This document shows positions 1 to 8,543 of a stretch of DNA of 46,981 nt, one piece after another. The notes below the pieces were generated by a model. The model made no database searches and was not told where the DNA came from. It saw only the letters and a list, made by a program, of their open reading frames with translations. This stretch comes from Gemmatimonadota bacterium (GTDB taxonomy: Bacteria; Gemmatimonadota; Gemmatimonadetes; Palauibacterales; Palauibacteraceae). The stretch is taken from the NCBI GenBank assembly GCA_022825725.1, contig JAJDWE010000023.1:1-46981 (forward strand), read 5' to 3'. Each line of letters begins with the position of its first letter. Position 1 is the first letter of the stretch. Both the position numbers and the translations under genes were made by a program.

Positions 1-55
1 CCTTGCCCGTACCGCCCCCTCCCCGCGGAACTCCTGCCGAAACGAGGTAAGCAAG

Positions 56-3000
56 ATGCGTACGCGCTCAGGGCTCCCGGTCGCAGTGTCTCTACTCGCG
101 GTGCTCGCCCTCACCGCAGCCCCTCGCCCCGCGCTGGCTCAGGACGCCGATCTGCAGGCGGCCGTGCAGGCGCTCGAATGGCGCGAAATCGGACCCACGA
201 TCATGGGCGGCCGAGTCGCCGACCTCGCGGTCGACGAAGCCGATCCGTCCACCTTCTACGTCGGCGTCGCGACGGGCGGCGTGTGGAAGACGATCAACGG
301 CGGGTCGACCTTCGAGTCCATGTTCGACGACCAGACCATGCTGTCCGTCGGGGACATCACCCTCGCCCCGTCAAACCCGAACGTGGTGTGGGTCGGCTCC
401 GGCGAGCCGCAGAACCGGCAGTCCTCCCCGTGGGGGATGGGCGTGTTCAGGTCGACGGACGCCGGCCGCACGTGGACCCACCTCGGACTCGAGGCGACGC
501 ACCACATCTCCCGCATCCAGGTCCACCCGCGGAATCCGGACGTGGCCTACGTGGCGGCGATGGGTCGCCTGTGGGGCTCGAACCCGGAGCGTGGCGTCTA
601 CCGGACGATGGACGGCGGGGAGACGTGGGACCTCGTTCTCTACGTTGACGAGCACACGGGCGCGATCGACCTCGCGATGGATCCGGGCGATCCGATGACG
701 CTGTTCGCGGCGATGTACCAGCGGCAGCGCACGCTGTGGGGCTTCAACGGCGGCGGTCCGGGCGGCGGCATCTACCGGACGATGGACGGCGGCGACAACT
801 GGACGAAGCTCGCCGGCGGTCTGCCGGAGGGTGACGTCGGCCGCATCGGGCTCGACATCTACCGCCGCGACGGGAACCTCGTGTGGGCGATCGTCGAAGC
901 CGACGCTCGCGCTCCGGGCGGGGGCGGCGGTCCGCAGGGTCCCGGAGATCCCGACCGCAAGACGGGGACCTGGAAGTCGACCGACCGCGGCGACACGTGG
1001 GTGCAGACCAGCACGACGAACAACCGTCCCATGTACTACAGCCAGATCCGCATCGACCCGAACGATCCGGAGCGGATCTACCTGGGCGGCTCGAGCCTGT
1101 ACCGCTCCTCCGACGGTGGGAACAACTTCACGCCGGACGCGGCCTCGGAGGTCCACTCCGACCACCACGCGCTGTGGATCAACCCGGACAACTCCGACCA
1201 CCTCATCCTCGGTGGCGACGGCGGCGTCTCGATCAGCTGGGACCGCTCCGACAACTGGCGCCAGCTGACGAACCTGCCGCTCGCGCAGTTCTACGAGATC
1301 GGCGTCGACAACCGCGAACCGTACCACGTGTGCGGCGGCCTGCAGGACAACGGCTCGTGGTGCGGCCCGTCGGACACCTGGTCCAACCAGGGGATCCGGA
1401 CCCGCGACTGGTACAACGTGGGAAGCGGCGACGGCTACTTCACCGTCCTCCATCCCAACGGCGAGGAGATGATCGCGGAGTCTCAGAACGGGAATCCGAT
1501 GCGGGTGAACCTCAAGACGGGCGAGCGCCTGCGGATGCGTCCGCTGGGGCGTCCGGACGGGGATGACGAGGATCTGCCCGACTTCCGCTGGAACTGGGAT
1601 ACGCCGGTCGAAGTGTCGCCGAGCGATCCGAACACGGTCTACTACGGGTCGAACGTCGTATTCAAGACGCCCGACTACGGACAGACGTGGGAGCAGATCT
1701 CCCCCGACCTGACGAAGGCCATCGATCGCCAGACGCTGTCGATCATGGGCGTCCTCGGCTCCGAGCCGATGATGTCGGCCAACGACGGGACGTCGAGCTT
1801 CGGCAACATGATCTCGATCGAAGAGTCGCCGCTCGATCCGATGGTTGTATATGCGGGCACGGACGACGGGAACCTTCAGGTCACGCGGGACGGCGGCGGG
1901 ACGTGGACGAACGTGGCGCCGAACATGCCGGGCGTCCCCGACCAGTTGTACATGACGCGCATCGTCGCCTCGCACGCCGACGCAGGCACGGTGTGGGTCG
2001 CGGGGGACAACCACCGCAACGACGACATGGACCCCTACCTGTACGTCTCGAACGACTTCGGCGAGTCGTGGCGGGCGGTCAGGGACGGGATCCCGGACGG
2101 CTGGTCGCTGAACGCGCTGGCGCAGCACCCGCGAGCGGCGAACCTCCTCTTCGCCGGCAACGAGATCGGCACCTATTTCTCGGTCGACGCCGGCAACTCG
2201 TGGCAGCCGCTGCTGCGGAACATGCCGCCGGCGCCGGTGGACGACATCAAGATCCAGGAGCGCGAGAACGACCTCGTGATCGGCACGCACGGGCGCGGGA
2301 TCTGGATCATGGAGGACATCACCCCGCTCGAGGAGTTGAGCCAGGAAATCCTCGCCTCCGAGGCGCACCTCTTCTCGACGCAGTCGGCGGTCGCGTACAA
2401 CCCGTACACGCCGCAGGGCTGGACGCCGGGCGTGTGGGAGGCGGAGAACCCGCCGCAGGGCGCCCGAATCCGCTACTGGCTGGGGAGCGACCTGCCGGAT
2501 GCCCCGATGGCCGACGAGGAAGGCGGCGAGAGCGGCGAGCGGATCGTGACCTCCGGTCCGTCCGCGAACGGCGATGCCCCGGCGCCGATGTCCGAGATGG
2601 CGGGCAAGGCGACGATCACGATCCTCGACTCCGATGGTTCCGTCATCCGTGAACTCGAGGGCGGCGGCGACCGCGGCCTGAACGAGGTCATCTGGGATCT
2701 CCGCTACGAGCCGCCACCGGCGCCGCCGGGCGGAGGCGGGTTCTTCTTCCGGGCCGGCAGCGTGGCGCCGAAGGTCCTCCCGGGGACGTACACGGCGCAG
2801 CTGGAGGCGGCGGGACACACGCTTCAGACGTCGGTCACGGTGCGGCTCGATCCGCGCGTGAACATCAGCCAGGGCGACCTCATGGCGCGGCAGGAAGCGC
2901 TCATGAGCGCCTACGCGCTGGCGAAGCCGACGAACGAGGGGCTGCAGGCGGTGGCCCGCATGCGCGAGCACCTGTCCGGCATCGAGGACCAGCTCGAGGG

Positions 3001-3313
3001 CCACGACGTGTCCGAGTCGCTCACCGGAGAGATCGAAGCCGTGGGCGAGGAACTGGACGAGATCGGTGACGAACTCGGCACGGCCCGAGCGGGTGCGGGC
3101 GTGTCCGGCGGTCTGTCCGGTTACCACACGGCGCCGACGGCGGACATGCTCTACCAGCTCGAGCGCGGCTGGGGCGCGCTGCCCGGCGCGGTCGACCGCC
3201 TCAACGCCGTGATCGAGGACCGCATGCCGGCGCTCTACGCGGCGCTTCAGGCCGCGGGGGTCCGTCCGGACCTCGGCGATCCGGTGCAGGTCCCGATGCC
3301 GCCGATGCGCTGA
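56..3313 (+). CDS. Secreted VPS10/sortilin-like BNR-repeat protein
   Basis: The 1085-residue product has a signal peptide (about residues 1-28, cleaved after an Ala-rich stretch ending ALAQ). A long beta-propeller region follows, with repeated Asp-box motifs of the S-x-D-x-G-x-T-W type: STDAGRTW, TMDGGETW, TMDGGDNW and STDRGDTW. Such proteins are usually annotated as VPS10-domain or glycosyl-hydrolase-like WD40/YVTN/BNR repeat proteins. No sialidase catalytic residues are evident to me, so hydrolase activity is not supported. The last 300 residues contain a proline/glycine-rich segment, a FlgD-like beta segment (around residues 850-930) and a helical tail. The ATG at 56 is preceded by a GAGGT ribosome-binding site. 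The protein probably acts outside the cytoplasmic membrane, in binding or processing polymers together with the downstream secreted peptidase; that role is inference. Confidence 0.88.
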   Translation: MRTRSGLPVAVSLLAVLALTAAPRPALAQDADLQAAVQALEWREIGPTIMGGRVADLAVDEADPSTFYVGVATGGVWKTINGGSTFESMFDDQTMLSVGDITLAPSNPNVVWVGSGEPQNRQSSPWGMGVFRSTDAGRTWTHLGLEATHHISRIQVHPRNPDVAYVAAMGRLWGSNPERGVYRTMDGGETWDLVLYVDEHTGAIDLAMDPGDPMTLFAAMYQRQRTLWGFNGGGPGGGIYRTMDGGDNWTKLAGGLPEGDVGRIGLDIYRRDGNLVWAIVEADARAPGGGGGPQGPGDPDRKTGTWKSTDRGDTWVQTSTTNNRPMYYSQIRIDPNDPERIYLGGSSLYRSSDGGNNFTPDAASEVHSDHHALWINPDNSDHLILGGDGGVSISWDRSDNWRQLTNLPLAQFYEIGVDNREPYHVCGGLQDNGSWCGPSDTWSNQGIRTRDWYNVGSGDGYFTVLHPNGEEMIAESQNGNPMRVNLKTGERLRMRPLGRPDGDDEDLPDFRWNWDTPVEVSPSDPNTVYYGSNVVFKTPDYGQTWEQISPDLTKAIDRQTLSIMGVLGSEPMMSANDGTSSFGNMISIEESPLDPMVVYAGTDDGNLQVTRDGGGTWTNVAPNMPGVPDQLYMTRIVASHADAGTVWVAGDNHRNDDMDPYLYVSNDFGESWRAVRDGIPDGWSLNALAQHPRAANLLFAGNEIGTYFSVDAGNSWQPLLRNMPPAPVDDIKIQERENDLVIGTHGRGIWIMEDITPLEELSQEILASEAHLFSTQSAVAYNPYTPQGWTPGVWEAENPPQGARIRYWLGSDLPDAPMADEEGGESGERIVTSGPSANGDAPAPMSEMAGKATITILDSDGSVIRELEGGGDRGLNEVIWDLRYEPPPAPPGGGGFFFRAGSVAPKVLPGTYTAQLEAAGHTLQTSVTVRLDPRVNISQGDLMARQEALMSAYALAKPTNEGLQAVARMREHLSGIEDQLEGHDVSESLTGEIEAVGEELDEIGDELGTARAGAGVSGGLSGYHTAPTADMLYQLERGWGALPGAVDRLNAVIEDRMPALYAALQAAGVRPDLGDPVQVPMPPMR

Positions 3314-3360
3314 ACGCGGCCGCCGGACCGCCGACGCCAGGCGTCGACCCGGCTCAAGCC

Positions 3361-3417
3361 GGAACCGCCCGCCGCGAACCCGGAGATTCGGGCTCGCCGG
3401 CGGGCGGCGGCGCTTCC
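3361..3417 (+). terminator. Strong GC hairpin between two secreted-protein genes
   Basis: A perfect 10-bp stem (CCGCCCGCCG at 3365-3374 with CGGCGGGCGG at 3398-3407) encloses a 23-nt loop that can form a small inner CCCG/CGGG hairpin. GGAA (3361-3364) and TTCC (3414-3417) could extend it beyond a 6-nt bulge. It lies about 50 nt after the first gene and 50 nt before the next start. There is no long T tract, so it may be an unusual terminator or an mRNA-stabilising structure rather than a classical intrinsic terminator. Confidence 0.45.
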
Positions 3418-3467
3418 ATAATGGGCGCCGAAACTCTGCACACGATTCGCGCAAGGAGAGTCCGCAC

Positions 3468-6269
3468 ATGTCGTTCTTCGCCCCCCACCGGACCGCGGTC
3501 CGCGGAGCCCTGCCGGCCGTCGCGATCATCCTCGGAGTCGTGGCCGCCCGGCCCGGCCTCGCGCAGGAGCTGACGACCCCTGAGGCCTTCTTCGGGCACG
3601 AGATCGGCGCCGACTACGAACTCCCTGACTACGGCGACCTCTCCCGCTACTGGGAGACGCTGGCCGCCGAGTCCCCGCGCATGACGCTGCAGTCGATCGG
3701 GACGACGGCCGAGGGCCGCGACCAGCTGATGGCGATCGTCACCTCGCCTGAAAATCATGCGAACCTCGACGAGTACCGGGAGATTTCCGCCCGTCTCGCG
3801 CTCGCCCGGGGCGTGACCGAGGAGGAGGCGCGCGCCCTCGCCAGGCGCGGAAAGGCGATCGTGTGGATCGACGGCGGCCTTCACGCGACGGAAGTGCTCG
3901 GCGCGCAGCAGCTGATGGAGACGCTGTGGCAGTTCGTGAGCGGGACCGACGACGAGACGATGCGGATCCTCGACGACGTCGTCATCCTCTTCGTCCACGC
4001 GAACCCCGACGGCATGGACCTCGTCTCGAACTGGTACACGCGGGTCGAGGAGAAGACGGAGCGCTCCACGCGCGGGATCCCCGTCCTCTACCAGAAGTAC
4101 GTGGGGCACGACAACAACCGGGATTTCTACACGTCCTTCCAGCCGGAATCCGAGAACATGAACCGGCAGATGTACCGGACGTGGTATCCGCAGATCGTCT
4201 ACAACCACCACCAGACGGGACCCACCGGGACCGTGCTCTTCGCGCCTCCGTTCCGCGATCCCTTCAACTACAACATCGACCCGATGGTCATCACCGGGAT
4301 CGATCTCGTGGGGTCCGCGATGCACTCGCGCTTCACGGAAGAGGGAAAGCCGGGAGCGACGCGGCGTCGCGGCGCGAACTACTCCACGTGGTGGAACGGT
4401 GGCCTGCGGACGACCCCCTACTTCAAGAACATGATCGGGCTCCTCACGGAAACGATCGGGAACCCGACCCCGATGGAGATCCCGCTCATCCTCGAGCGGG
4501 TCCTGCCCAACGACAACCTGCCCGCCCCGATCGAGCCGCAGCCGTGGCACTTCCGGCAGTCGGTCGACTACTCGGTGACCGCGAACAAGGCGGTGCTCGA
4601 CGTCGCCTCGCGCTATCGCGAGACCTTCCTGTACCGCATCTGGCGCATGGGGATGAACTCGATCGAGCGCGGCAGCAGGGACAGCTGGACGATCCACCCG
4701 AGGCGGGTGGACTGGCTGCGCGACGAGATGCGGGCAGGGGCGGCGGAGGCCGACTTCGCCCGCAACGTGGGCGGTTTCGGCGGGAGCCGCGGCACGCGCG
4801 CGGACTACGACAGGCTGTTCGAACCCGACCTTCGCGATCCCCGGGGGTACATCCTCCCCTCGGACCAGGCCGACTTCCCGACCGCGACGAAGTTCGTCAA
4901 CACGCTGCTCGAGAACGGTGTGATCGTGGAGCGGGCGACATCCGACTTCAGCGTGGGCGGCACGCAGTATCCCTCCGGCTCCTACGTGGTGCGGGCCGCG
5001 CAGGCCTTCCGGCCGCACGTCCTCGACATGTTCGAGCCGCAGGACCACCCGGACGACTTCCTCTATCCGGGGGCGACGCCGACCCCGCCGTACGACAACG
5101 CGGGCTGGACGCTGGCGATCCAGATGGGGGTCGAGTTCGACCGCATCCTGGAGGGCTTCGACGGACCGTTCGAGGAGATCACGAAGTGGAACGCAAGCCC
5201 CATGGCGGGGACGGTCGCGGACGCGGGCGGGGCGGACGGCTTCCTGTTCAGCCATGAGGCGAACAACTCGTTCACGGCGATCAACCGGCTGCACGCCTCC
5301 GGGCACGAGGTCTACTGGCTCACCTCGCCGCTGCGCGAGGGCGGCCGGATGCACCCGGCCGGCACCTTCTACGTCAAGAGTCGGCGAGGGACGGACGACG
5401 CGGTCGAGTCGCTGGCCTCCGAGCTGGGCATCGACTTCCAGGGTGTGGACGACGATCCGGACACCGAAGCTCTGCGGCTGCGGGCGCCGCGCATCGCGCT
5501 CTGGGACACGTACGGCGGCTCCATGCCGTCCGGCTGGATCCGCTGGATCCTCGAGCAGTTCGAGTACGCGGACTTCGAACTCGTCTTCCCGCAGCGGCTC
5601 GACGCGGGAGGCCTGAGCGAGGACTACGACGTCATCATCTTCCCGCAGGGCGCCATCGGTACGCGGTTCCAGTTCGGCGGCTTCGGCGGGCCGGAGCCGG
5701 AGACGATTCCCGAGGAGTACCGGGACCGGCTGGGCCGGGTGACCTCGGATGCGACGACGCCGGCGTTGATCGAGTTCCTCGAGGACGGCGGCTCGATCGT
5801 CACCATCGGCGGCTCGACGGCACTCGGGAACGAGCTCGGGCTCCCGCTCGAGGACCATCTCGTGAAGGACGGAGAACCGCTGGGCCGGGAGGATTACTAC
5901 GTGCCCGGGTCGATTCTGAAGGTCACGGTGGACAACACGCGGCTCGTCTCCACGGGGGTTCCGTCGGAGCTCGCGGTATCCTTCAACAACAGCCCCGTGT
6001 TCGGCGCCTCGGCGCTGGCGGCGAGGAACGACGGGGCGAACGGAGTCACTCCGCTCGCCTGGTTCGACGCCGACGCTCCTCTCATCAGCGGGTGGGCGTG
6101 GGGCCAGGGCTACCTGCAGGGCGGCGTGACGATGGCGGAAGCGCAGGTGGGCAACGGGCACCTGTACCTGTTCGGCCCGCTCATCACGCGGCGCGCGCAA
6201 CCGCACGGCACCTTCAAGTTCCTGTTCAACGCGATCGCCCTCTCGACCGCCGAGCCCGACCGGCCGTAG
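3468..6269 (+). CDS. Secreted M14-family zinc carboxypeptidase
   Basis: The 933-residue protein starts with a signal peptide (about residues 1-33, ending GLAQE). The N-terminal third is a peptidase M14 domain. The zinc motif H-A-T-E lies at residues 139-142, the second zinc-ligand region around YNHHQTG (residues 245-251), and a candidate catalytic glutamate at LTETIGN (about residue 328). It is therefore expected to hydrolyse C-terminal residues from peptides in the periplasm or outside the cell. The remaining 550 residues resemble the long C-terminal extension of M14 proteins from soil and marine bacteria and include a possible glutamine-amidotransferase-like fold (around residues 670-850). 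The ATG at 3468 follows AAGGAGAG, a good ribosome-binding site. A hairpin separates it from the upstream gene, so it is probably transcribed or regulated on its own. Confidence 0.9.
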   Translation: MSFFAPHRTAVRGALPAVAIILGVVAARPGLAQELTTPEAFFGHEIGADYELPDYGDLSRYWETLAAESPRMTLQSIGTTAEGRDQLMAIVTSPENHANLDEYREISARLALARGVTEEEARALARRGKAIVWIDGGLHATEVLGAQQLMETLWQFVSGTDDETMRILDDVVILFVHANPDGMDLVSNWYTRVEEKTERSTRGIPVLYQKYVGHDNNRDFYTSFQPESENMNRQMYRTWYPQIVYNHHQTGPTGTVLFAPPFRDPFNYNIDPMVITGIDLVGSAMHSRFTEEGKPGATRRRGANYSTWWNGGLRTTPYFKNMIGLLTETIGNPTPMEIPLILERVLPNDNLPAPIEPQPWHFRQSVDYSVTANKAVLDVASRYRETFLYRIWRMGMNSIERGSRDSWTIHPRRVDWLRDEMRAGAAEADFARNVGGFGGSRGTRADYDRLFEPDLRDPRGYILPSDQADFPTATKFVNTLLENGVIVERATSDFSVGGTQYPSGSYVVRAAQAFRPHVLDMFEPQDHPDDFLYPGATPTPPYDNAGWTLAIQMGVEFDRILEGFDGPFEEITKWNASPMAGTVADAGGADGFLFSHEANNSFTAINRLHASGHEVYWLTSPLREGGRMHPAGTFYVKSRRGTDDAVESLASELGIDFQGVDDDPDTEALRLRAPRIALWDTYGGSMPSGWIRWILEQFEYADFELVFPQRLDAGGLSEDYDVIIFPQGAIGTRFQFGGFGGPEPETIPEEYRDRLGRVTSDATTPALIEFLEDGGSIVTIGGSTALGNELGLPLEDHLVKDGEPLGREDYYVPGSILKVTVDNTRLVSTGVPSELAVSFNNSPVFGASALAARNDGANGVTPLAWFDADAPLISGWAWGQGYLQGGVTMAEAQVGNGHLYLFGPLITRRAQPHGTFKFLFNAIALSTAEPDRP

Positions 6270-6296
6270 GCACCGCGGACCGGCTGGATCTGCGGT
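6270..6296 (+). terminator. Hairpin after the M14 peptidase gene
   Basis: CACCGCGGA and TCTGCGGTG form a 9-bp stem (one G-U pair) around a 9-nt loop, starting one base after the peptidase stop codon. Only a short T-rich tail (TTG) follows. It is a plausible transcription terminator for the peptidase gene. A consensus-like TTGACA box lies directly after it (6298-6303), but I see no convincing -10 element at the right distance. Confidence 0.4.
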
Positions 6297-6325
6297 GTTG
6301 ACAGCGAGTTGACGCAAGCGAGGAG

Positions 6326-6351
6326 GATGCGGCGTGTTCGCTCGCCGCATC
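6326..6351. other. Perfect inverted repeat upstream of coiled-coil gene
   Basis: GATGCGGCG (6326-6334) and CGCCGCATC (6343-6351) form a perfect 9-bp stem with an 8-nt loop, 60 nt before the start of the small coiled-coil gene. It could be an operator, a second terminator arm or a structured 5' leader. The sequence alone does not decide between these. Confidence 0.4.
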
Positions 6352-6410
6352 GCTGCGGCGTACCTTGCGAAGTCGACTCGGGAGGTGTCGTTGCGAAGGA
6401 AGAGGGCCGC

Positions 6411-6797
6411 ATGAGCGGCGAAATGATCGCGATTATCGCGGCCACCATCGCGCTGGCCGGCGTGATGGTGCCGGGCATGCGCGGGATGCGCCGCGACATG
6501 AACCGGCTGGAAGTCCGACTCACCGAGCGCATGGCGGCGTCGGAGACGAAGCTCACCGAACGCATGGCGGCGTCGGAGGCCAAGTTCACCGAGCGCATGG
6601 GCGCGCTGGAGGCCAAGTTCACCGAGCGCATGGGCGCGTTGGAGGCCAGGTTCACCGAGCGCATGGGCGCGCTGGAGACGAAGCTCACCGAGCGCATGGG
6701 TGCGTCGGAGATGAAGCTCACCGAGCGCATCGCGCGGCTCGAGGGAGCGTTCGAGGGATCCACGCGCGGTCGGGAGCCGCGCAAGACACGGCACTAG
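6411..6797 (+). CDS. Small membrane-anchored hendecad coiled-coil protein
   Basis: The 128-residue protein has one N-terminal membrane segment (about residues 4-22, MIAIIAATIALAGVMV). A basic stretch follows, then six to seven near-identical 11-residue repeats of the form LTERMAASETK, as expected for a hendecad coiled coil, and a short basic tail. The start was placed at 6411 because AGGAAGAGG lies just upstream and the membrane segment begins there; an in-frame ATG at 6309 would add 34 unlikely residues. The function is unknown. A stalk, scaffold or membrane-tethered oligomeriser would fit. It sits directly before a glycosyltransferase gene and may be cotranscribed with it. Confidence 0.7.
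   Translation: MSGEMIAIIAATIALAGVMVPGMRGMRRDMNRLEVRLTERMAASETKLTERMAASEAKFTERMGALEAKFTERMGALEARFTERMGALETKLTERMGASEMKLTERIARLEGAFEGSTRGREPRKTRH
6519..6749 (+). repeat. 33-bp tandem repeat, seven units
   Basis: Units begin at 6519, 6552, 6585, 6618, 6651, 6684 and 6717. Each encodes an 11-residue unit (L/F)TERM-(A/G)-A-x-E-x-K, and the last unit is more diverged. The near identity at DNA level points to recent tandem duplication. The unit length keeps the reading frame, so copy-number change would only lengthen or shorten the coiled coil. Confidence 0.85.
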
Positions 6798-6804
6798 GCG
6801 AACG

Positions 6805-7698
6805 CTGCCTTCAATTTCCGTCGTACTCAGCACGTACAACGCGCCGGACCAACTCGCACTCACGCTCTTGGGCTACTCGGCCCAGACGTACGGAGAGTTC
6901 GAGCTGGTTATCGCGGATGACGGCTCCGGCCCGGAGACGCACGGCCGGATCGCGCAGGTGCGAGCGTCCACCGGCCTCACGATCTTCCACGTGTGGCAGG
7001 AGGACGACGGGTTTCGGAAGTGTCGAGTCCTGAACCGTGCGATCGCGCAGGCCCGGGGTGACGTTCTCGTGCTCAGCGACGGCGACTGCATCCCGCGGGA
7101 GGACTTCGTGGAGACGCACGCCCGGCTCGCCCGGCGAGGGCACTTCGTCTCCGGTGGAAGAGTTCGCCTCGCCCCCTACATCGGATCCCGGATCCGGAGA
7201 AACGATGTGCTCGGTGGTTCGCTGTTCGACGAACGGTGGTTGAGGGCGAAGGGCGCGATCCTACGCGGTCGGGACCGCAACAAGCTCACGGTTTCCGCGC
7301 GCCGGGCGATGTGGCTCGATCGTCTGACGACGACGCGGGCGACGTGGAACGGGCACAACGCGTCGGCCTGGAAGACGGACCTCCTGCGCGTGAACGGCTT
7401 CGACGAGCGCATGACGTACCCGGTCGAAGACCGCGAACTCGGCGAGCGTCTCCGCAACGCGGGCATTCGCCCGATACAGGCTCGGCACCGGGCGATCTGC
7501 GCTCACGTCGAACACGACCGGCCGTGGCTGGACCCGGAAGCGCAGGCGACGAACGAACGACTGCGCGCCGAAACCCGCGGCGTGCCCCGGCCGCTCCGAA
7601 TCTTCCAGGGCTTCGCGCACGGTCGCGACTGGACGGAGCACGGCATCCACAAGGGTCCGCGACCCGCCGAATCCGTCGGACCCGGCACTCACATGTAG
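6805..7698 (+). CDS. Family 2 glycosyltransferase (GT-A) with non-canonical start
   Basis: A GT2-type transferase of about 297 residues. The N-terminal nucleotide-binding motif SVVLSTYN is followed by ADDGSGPET, the metal-binding D-x-D-like LSDGDC, and a C-terminal galactosyltransferase-like segment with WNGHNASAWKTDLL and YPVEDRELGERL. The first ATG/GTG/TTG in frame is a TTG at 6868, which would remove the essential first beta strand. Translation therefore probably begins upstream; the CTG at 6805, six bases after an AGG, is my best guess. The gene closely resembles the converging minus-strand glycosyltransferase at 7689-8543 (both have V-x-S-T-Y and ADDGSGPET), so the two are probably paralogues. 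The 3' ends overlap by 10 nt. The likely role is adding a sugar to a surface glycan. Confidence 0.8.
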   Translation: MPSISVVLSTYNAPDQLALTLLGYSAQTYGEFELVIADDGSGPETHGRIAQVRASTGLTIFHVWQEDDGFRKCRVLNRAIAQARGDVLVLSDGDCIPREDFVETHARLARRGHFVSGGRVRLAPYIGSRIRRNDVLGGSLFDERWLRAKGAILRGRDRNKLTVSARRAMWLDRLTTTRATWNGHNASAWKTDLLRVNGFDERMTYPVEDRELGERLRNAGIRPIQARHRAICAHVEHDRPWLDPEAQATNERLRAETRGVPRPLRIFQGFAHGRDWTEHGIHKGPRPAESVGPGTHM

Positions 7699-8543
7699 CG
7701 GTCGATTCCGCGTTCTGCCCGGACCGCGTCGGAGCGCATCCGCCGCTCGAAGCGCTCGCGGCTCGCGGGGTCCGGCGGGCGCAGCTCGTGCCAGAGGTGC
7801 AGGACGGGGACGGCGTAGCGGCCTTCCTTGCGGCGTACTCCGTTCCGGATGAGGCGTACGACGAGGTCGTTGTCCTCGAAGCCCCAGCCCTGGAAGCCCT
7901 CGTCGAAGCCGTTCACCGCCAGGAAGTCCGAGCGCCACAGGGCGACATTGCATCCCTTGACGCCACGCCAGCGCCGCGGCGACATCCGACGCAGGGGTCC
8001 CAGCGGCACGCGCAGCAGCGGTCCGAACCGGTCCACGCGCCCCCGCATCCATTCACCGAGCCAACGGGCGGCGCTCCACCGCCCGATTCCGGGATCCTGC
8101 CCGATTACGGTCCGCGAGAGTCCGGGGTCGAGCCTCACGCGGCTGCCGTGGACGAAATGCCCCGGCTCGGCCAGACGGGCATGCCGCTCGACGTAGTCCG
8201 GCCGCACGAGACAGTCGCCGTCGAGAAAGATGACGTACGGCCGTTGGGTCGCGGCGGCGGCCCTGTTCCGGACCGCGGCCAGGCGATACCCGCGGTCCTC
8301 CTGCCGGACGTGCCGCAAGTCGATGCTGGATTCCTCCGCGTGCCGTGCGACGAGTACCCGGGTCTCCGGGCCGGAACCGTCGTCCGCCACGACGATCTCG
8401 AACCGGCGGTACGTCTGTTCGGCGAGGCTCCGCAGAACCGCGTCGAGAGCGTCGGGCCGGTCGTAGGTCGAGACGATGACCGCGATGCCGGGGCCGTCGG
8501 GCGGCTTCACGCCGGTGTCGTGTCCCGGATATCCGCCGGACAC
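7689..8543 (-). CDS. Family 2 glycosyltransferase
   Basis: A 284-residue GT-A fold transferase with IAVIVSTYDRP (nucleotide binding), VVADDGSGPET, FLDGDC (D-x-D region) and a C-terminal galactosyltransferase-like block containing GCNVALWRSDFL and GWGFEDNDLVVRL. In this family the second block typically carries the catalytic base and acceptor-site residues. It is the last gene of a minus-strand operon with two sulfotransferase genes. The ATG at 8543 overlaps the upstream gene by 37 nt. A GTG at 8510 would give the 4-nt GTGA overlap seen elsewhere in the window and is an equally good start. It probably extends a glycan that the neighbours sulfate. Confidence 0.85.
   Translation of the reverse strand: MSGGYPGHDTGVKPPDGPGIAVIVSTYDRPDALDAVLRSLAEQTYRRFEIVVADDGSGPETRVLVARHAEESSIDLRHVRQEDRGYRLAAVRNRAAAATQRPYVIFLDGDCLVRPDYVERHARLAEPGHFVHGSRVRLDPGLSRTVIGQDPGIGRWSAARWLGEWMRGRVDRFGPLLRVPLGPLRRMSPRRWRGVKGCNVALWRSDFLAVNGFDEGFQGWGFEDNDLVVRLIRNGVRRKEGRYAVPVLHLWHELRPPDPASRERFERRMRSDAVRAERGIDRYM

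Noticed and set aside
371-6863. Very long minus-strand open frames (371-3529 and 3354-6863) opposite the BNR and M14 genes
   Set aside because: They are rich in Arg, His, Val and Asp, lack any recognisable domain, and mirror well-supported + strand genes; long antisense frames are expected at this GC content.
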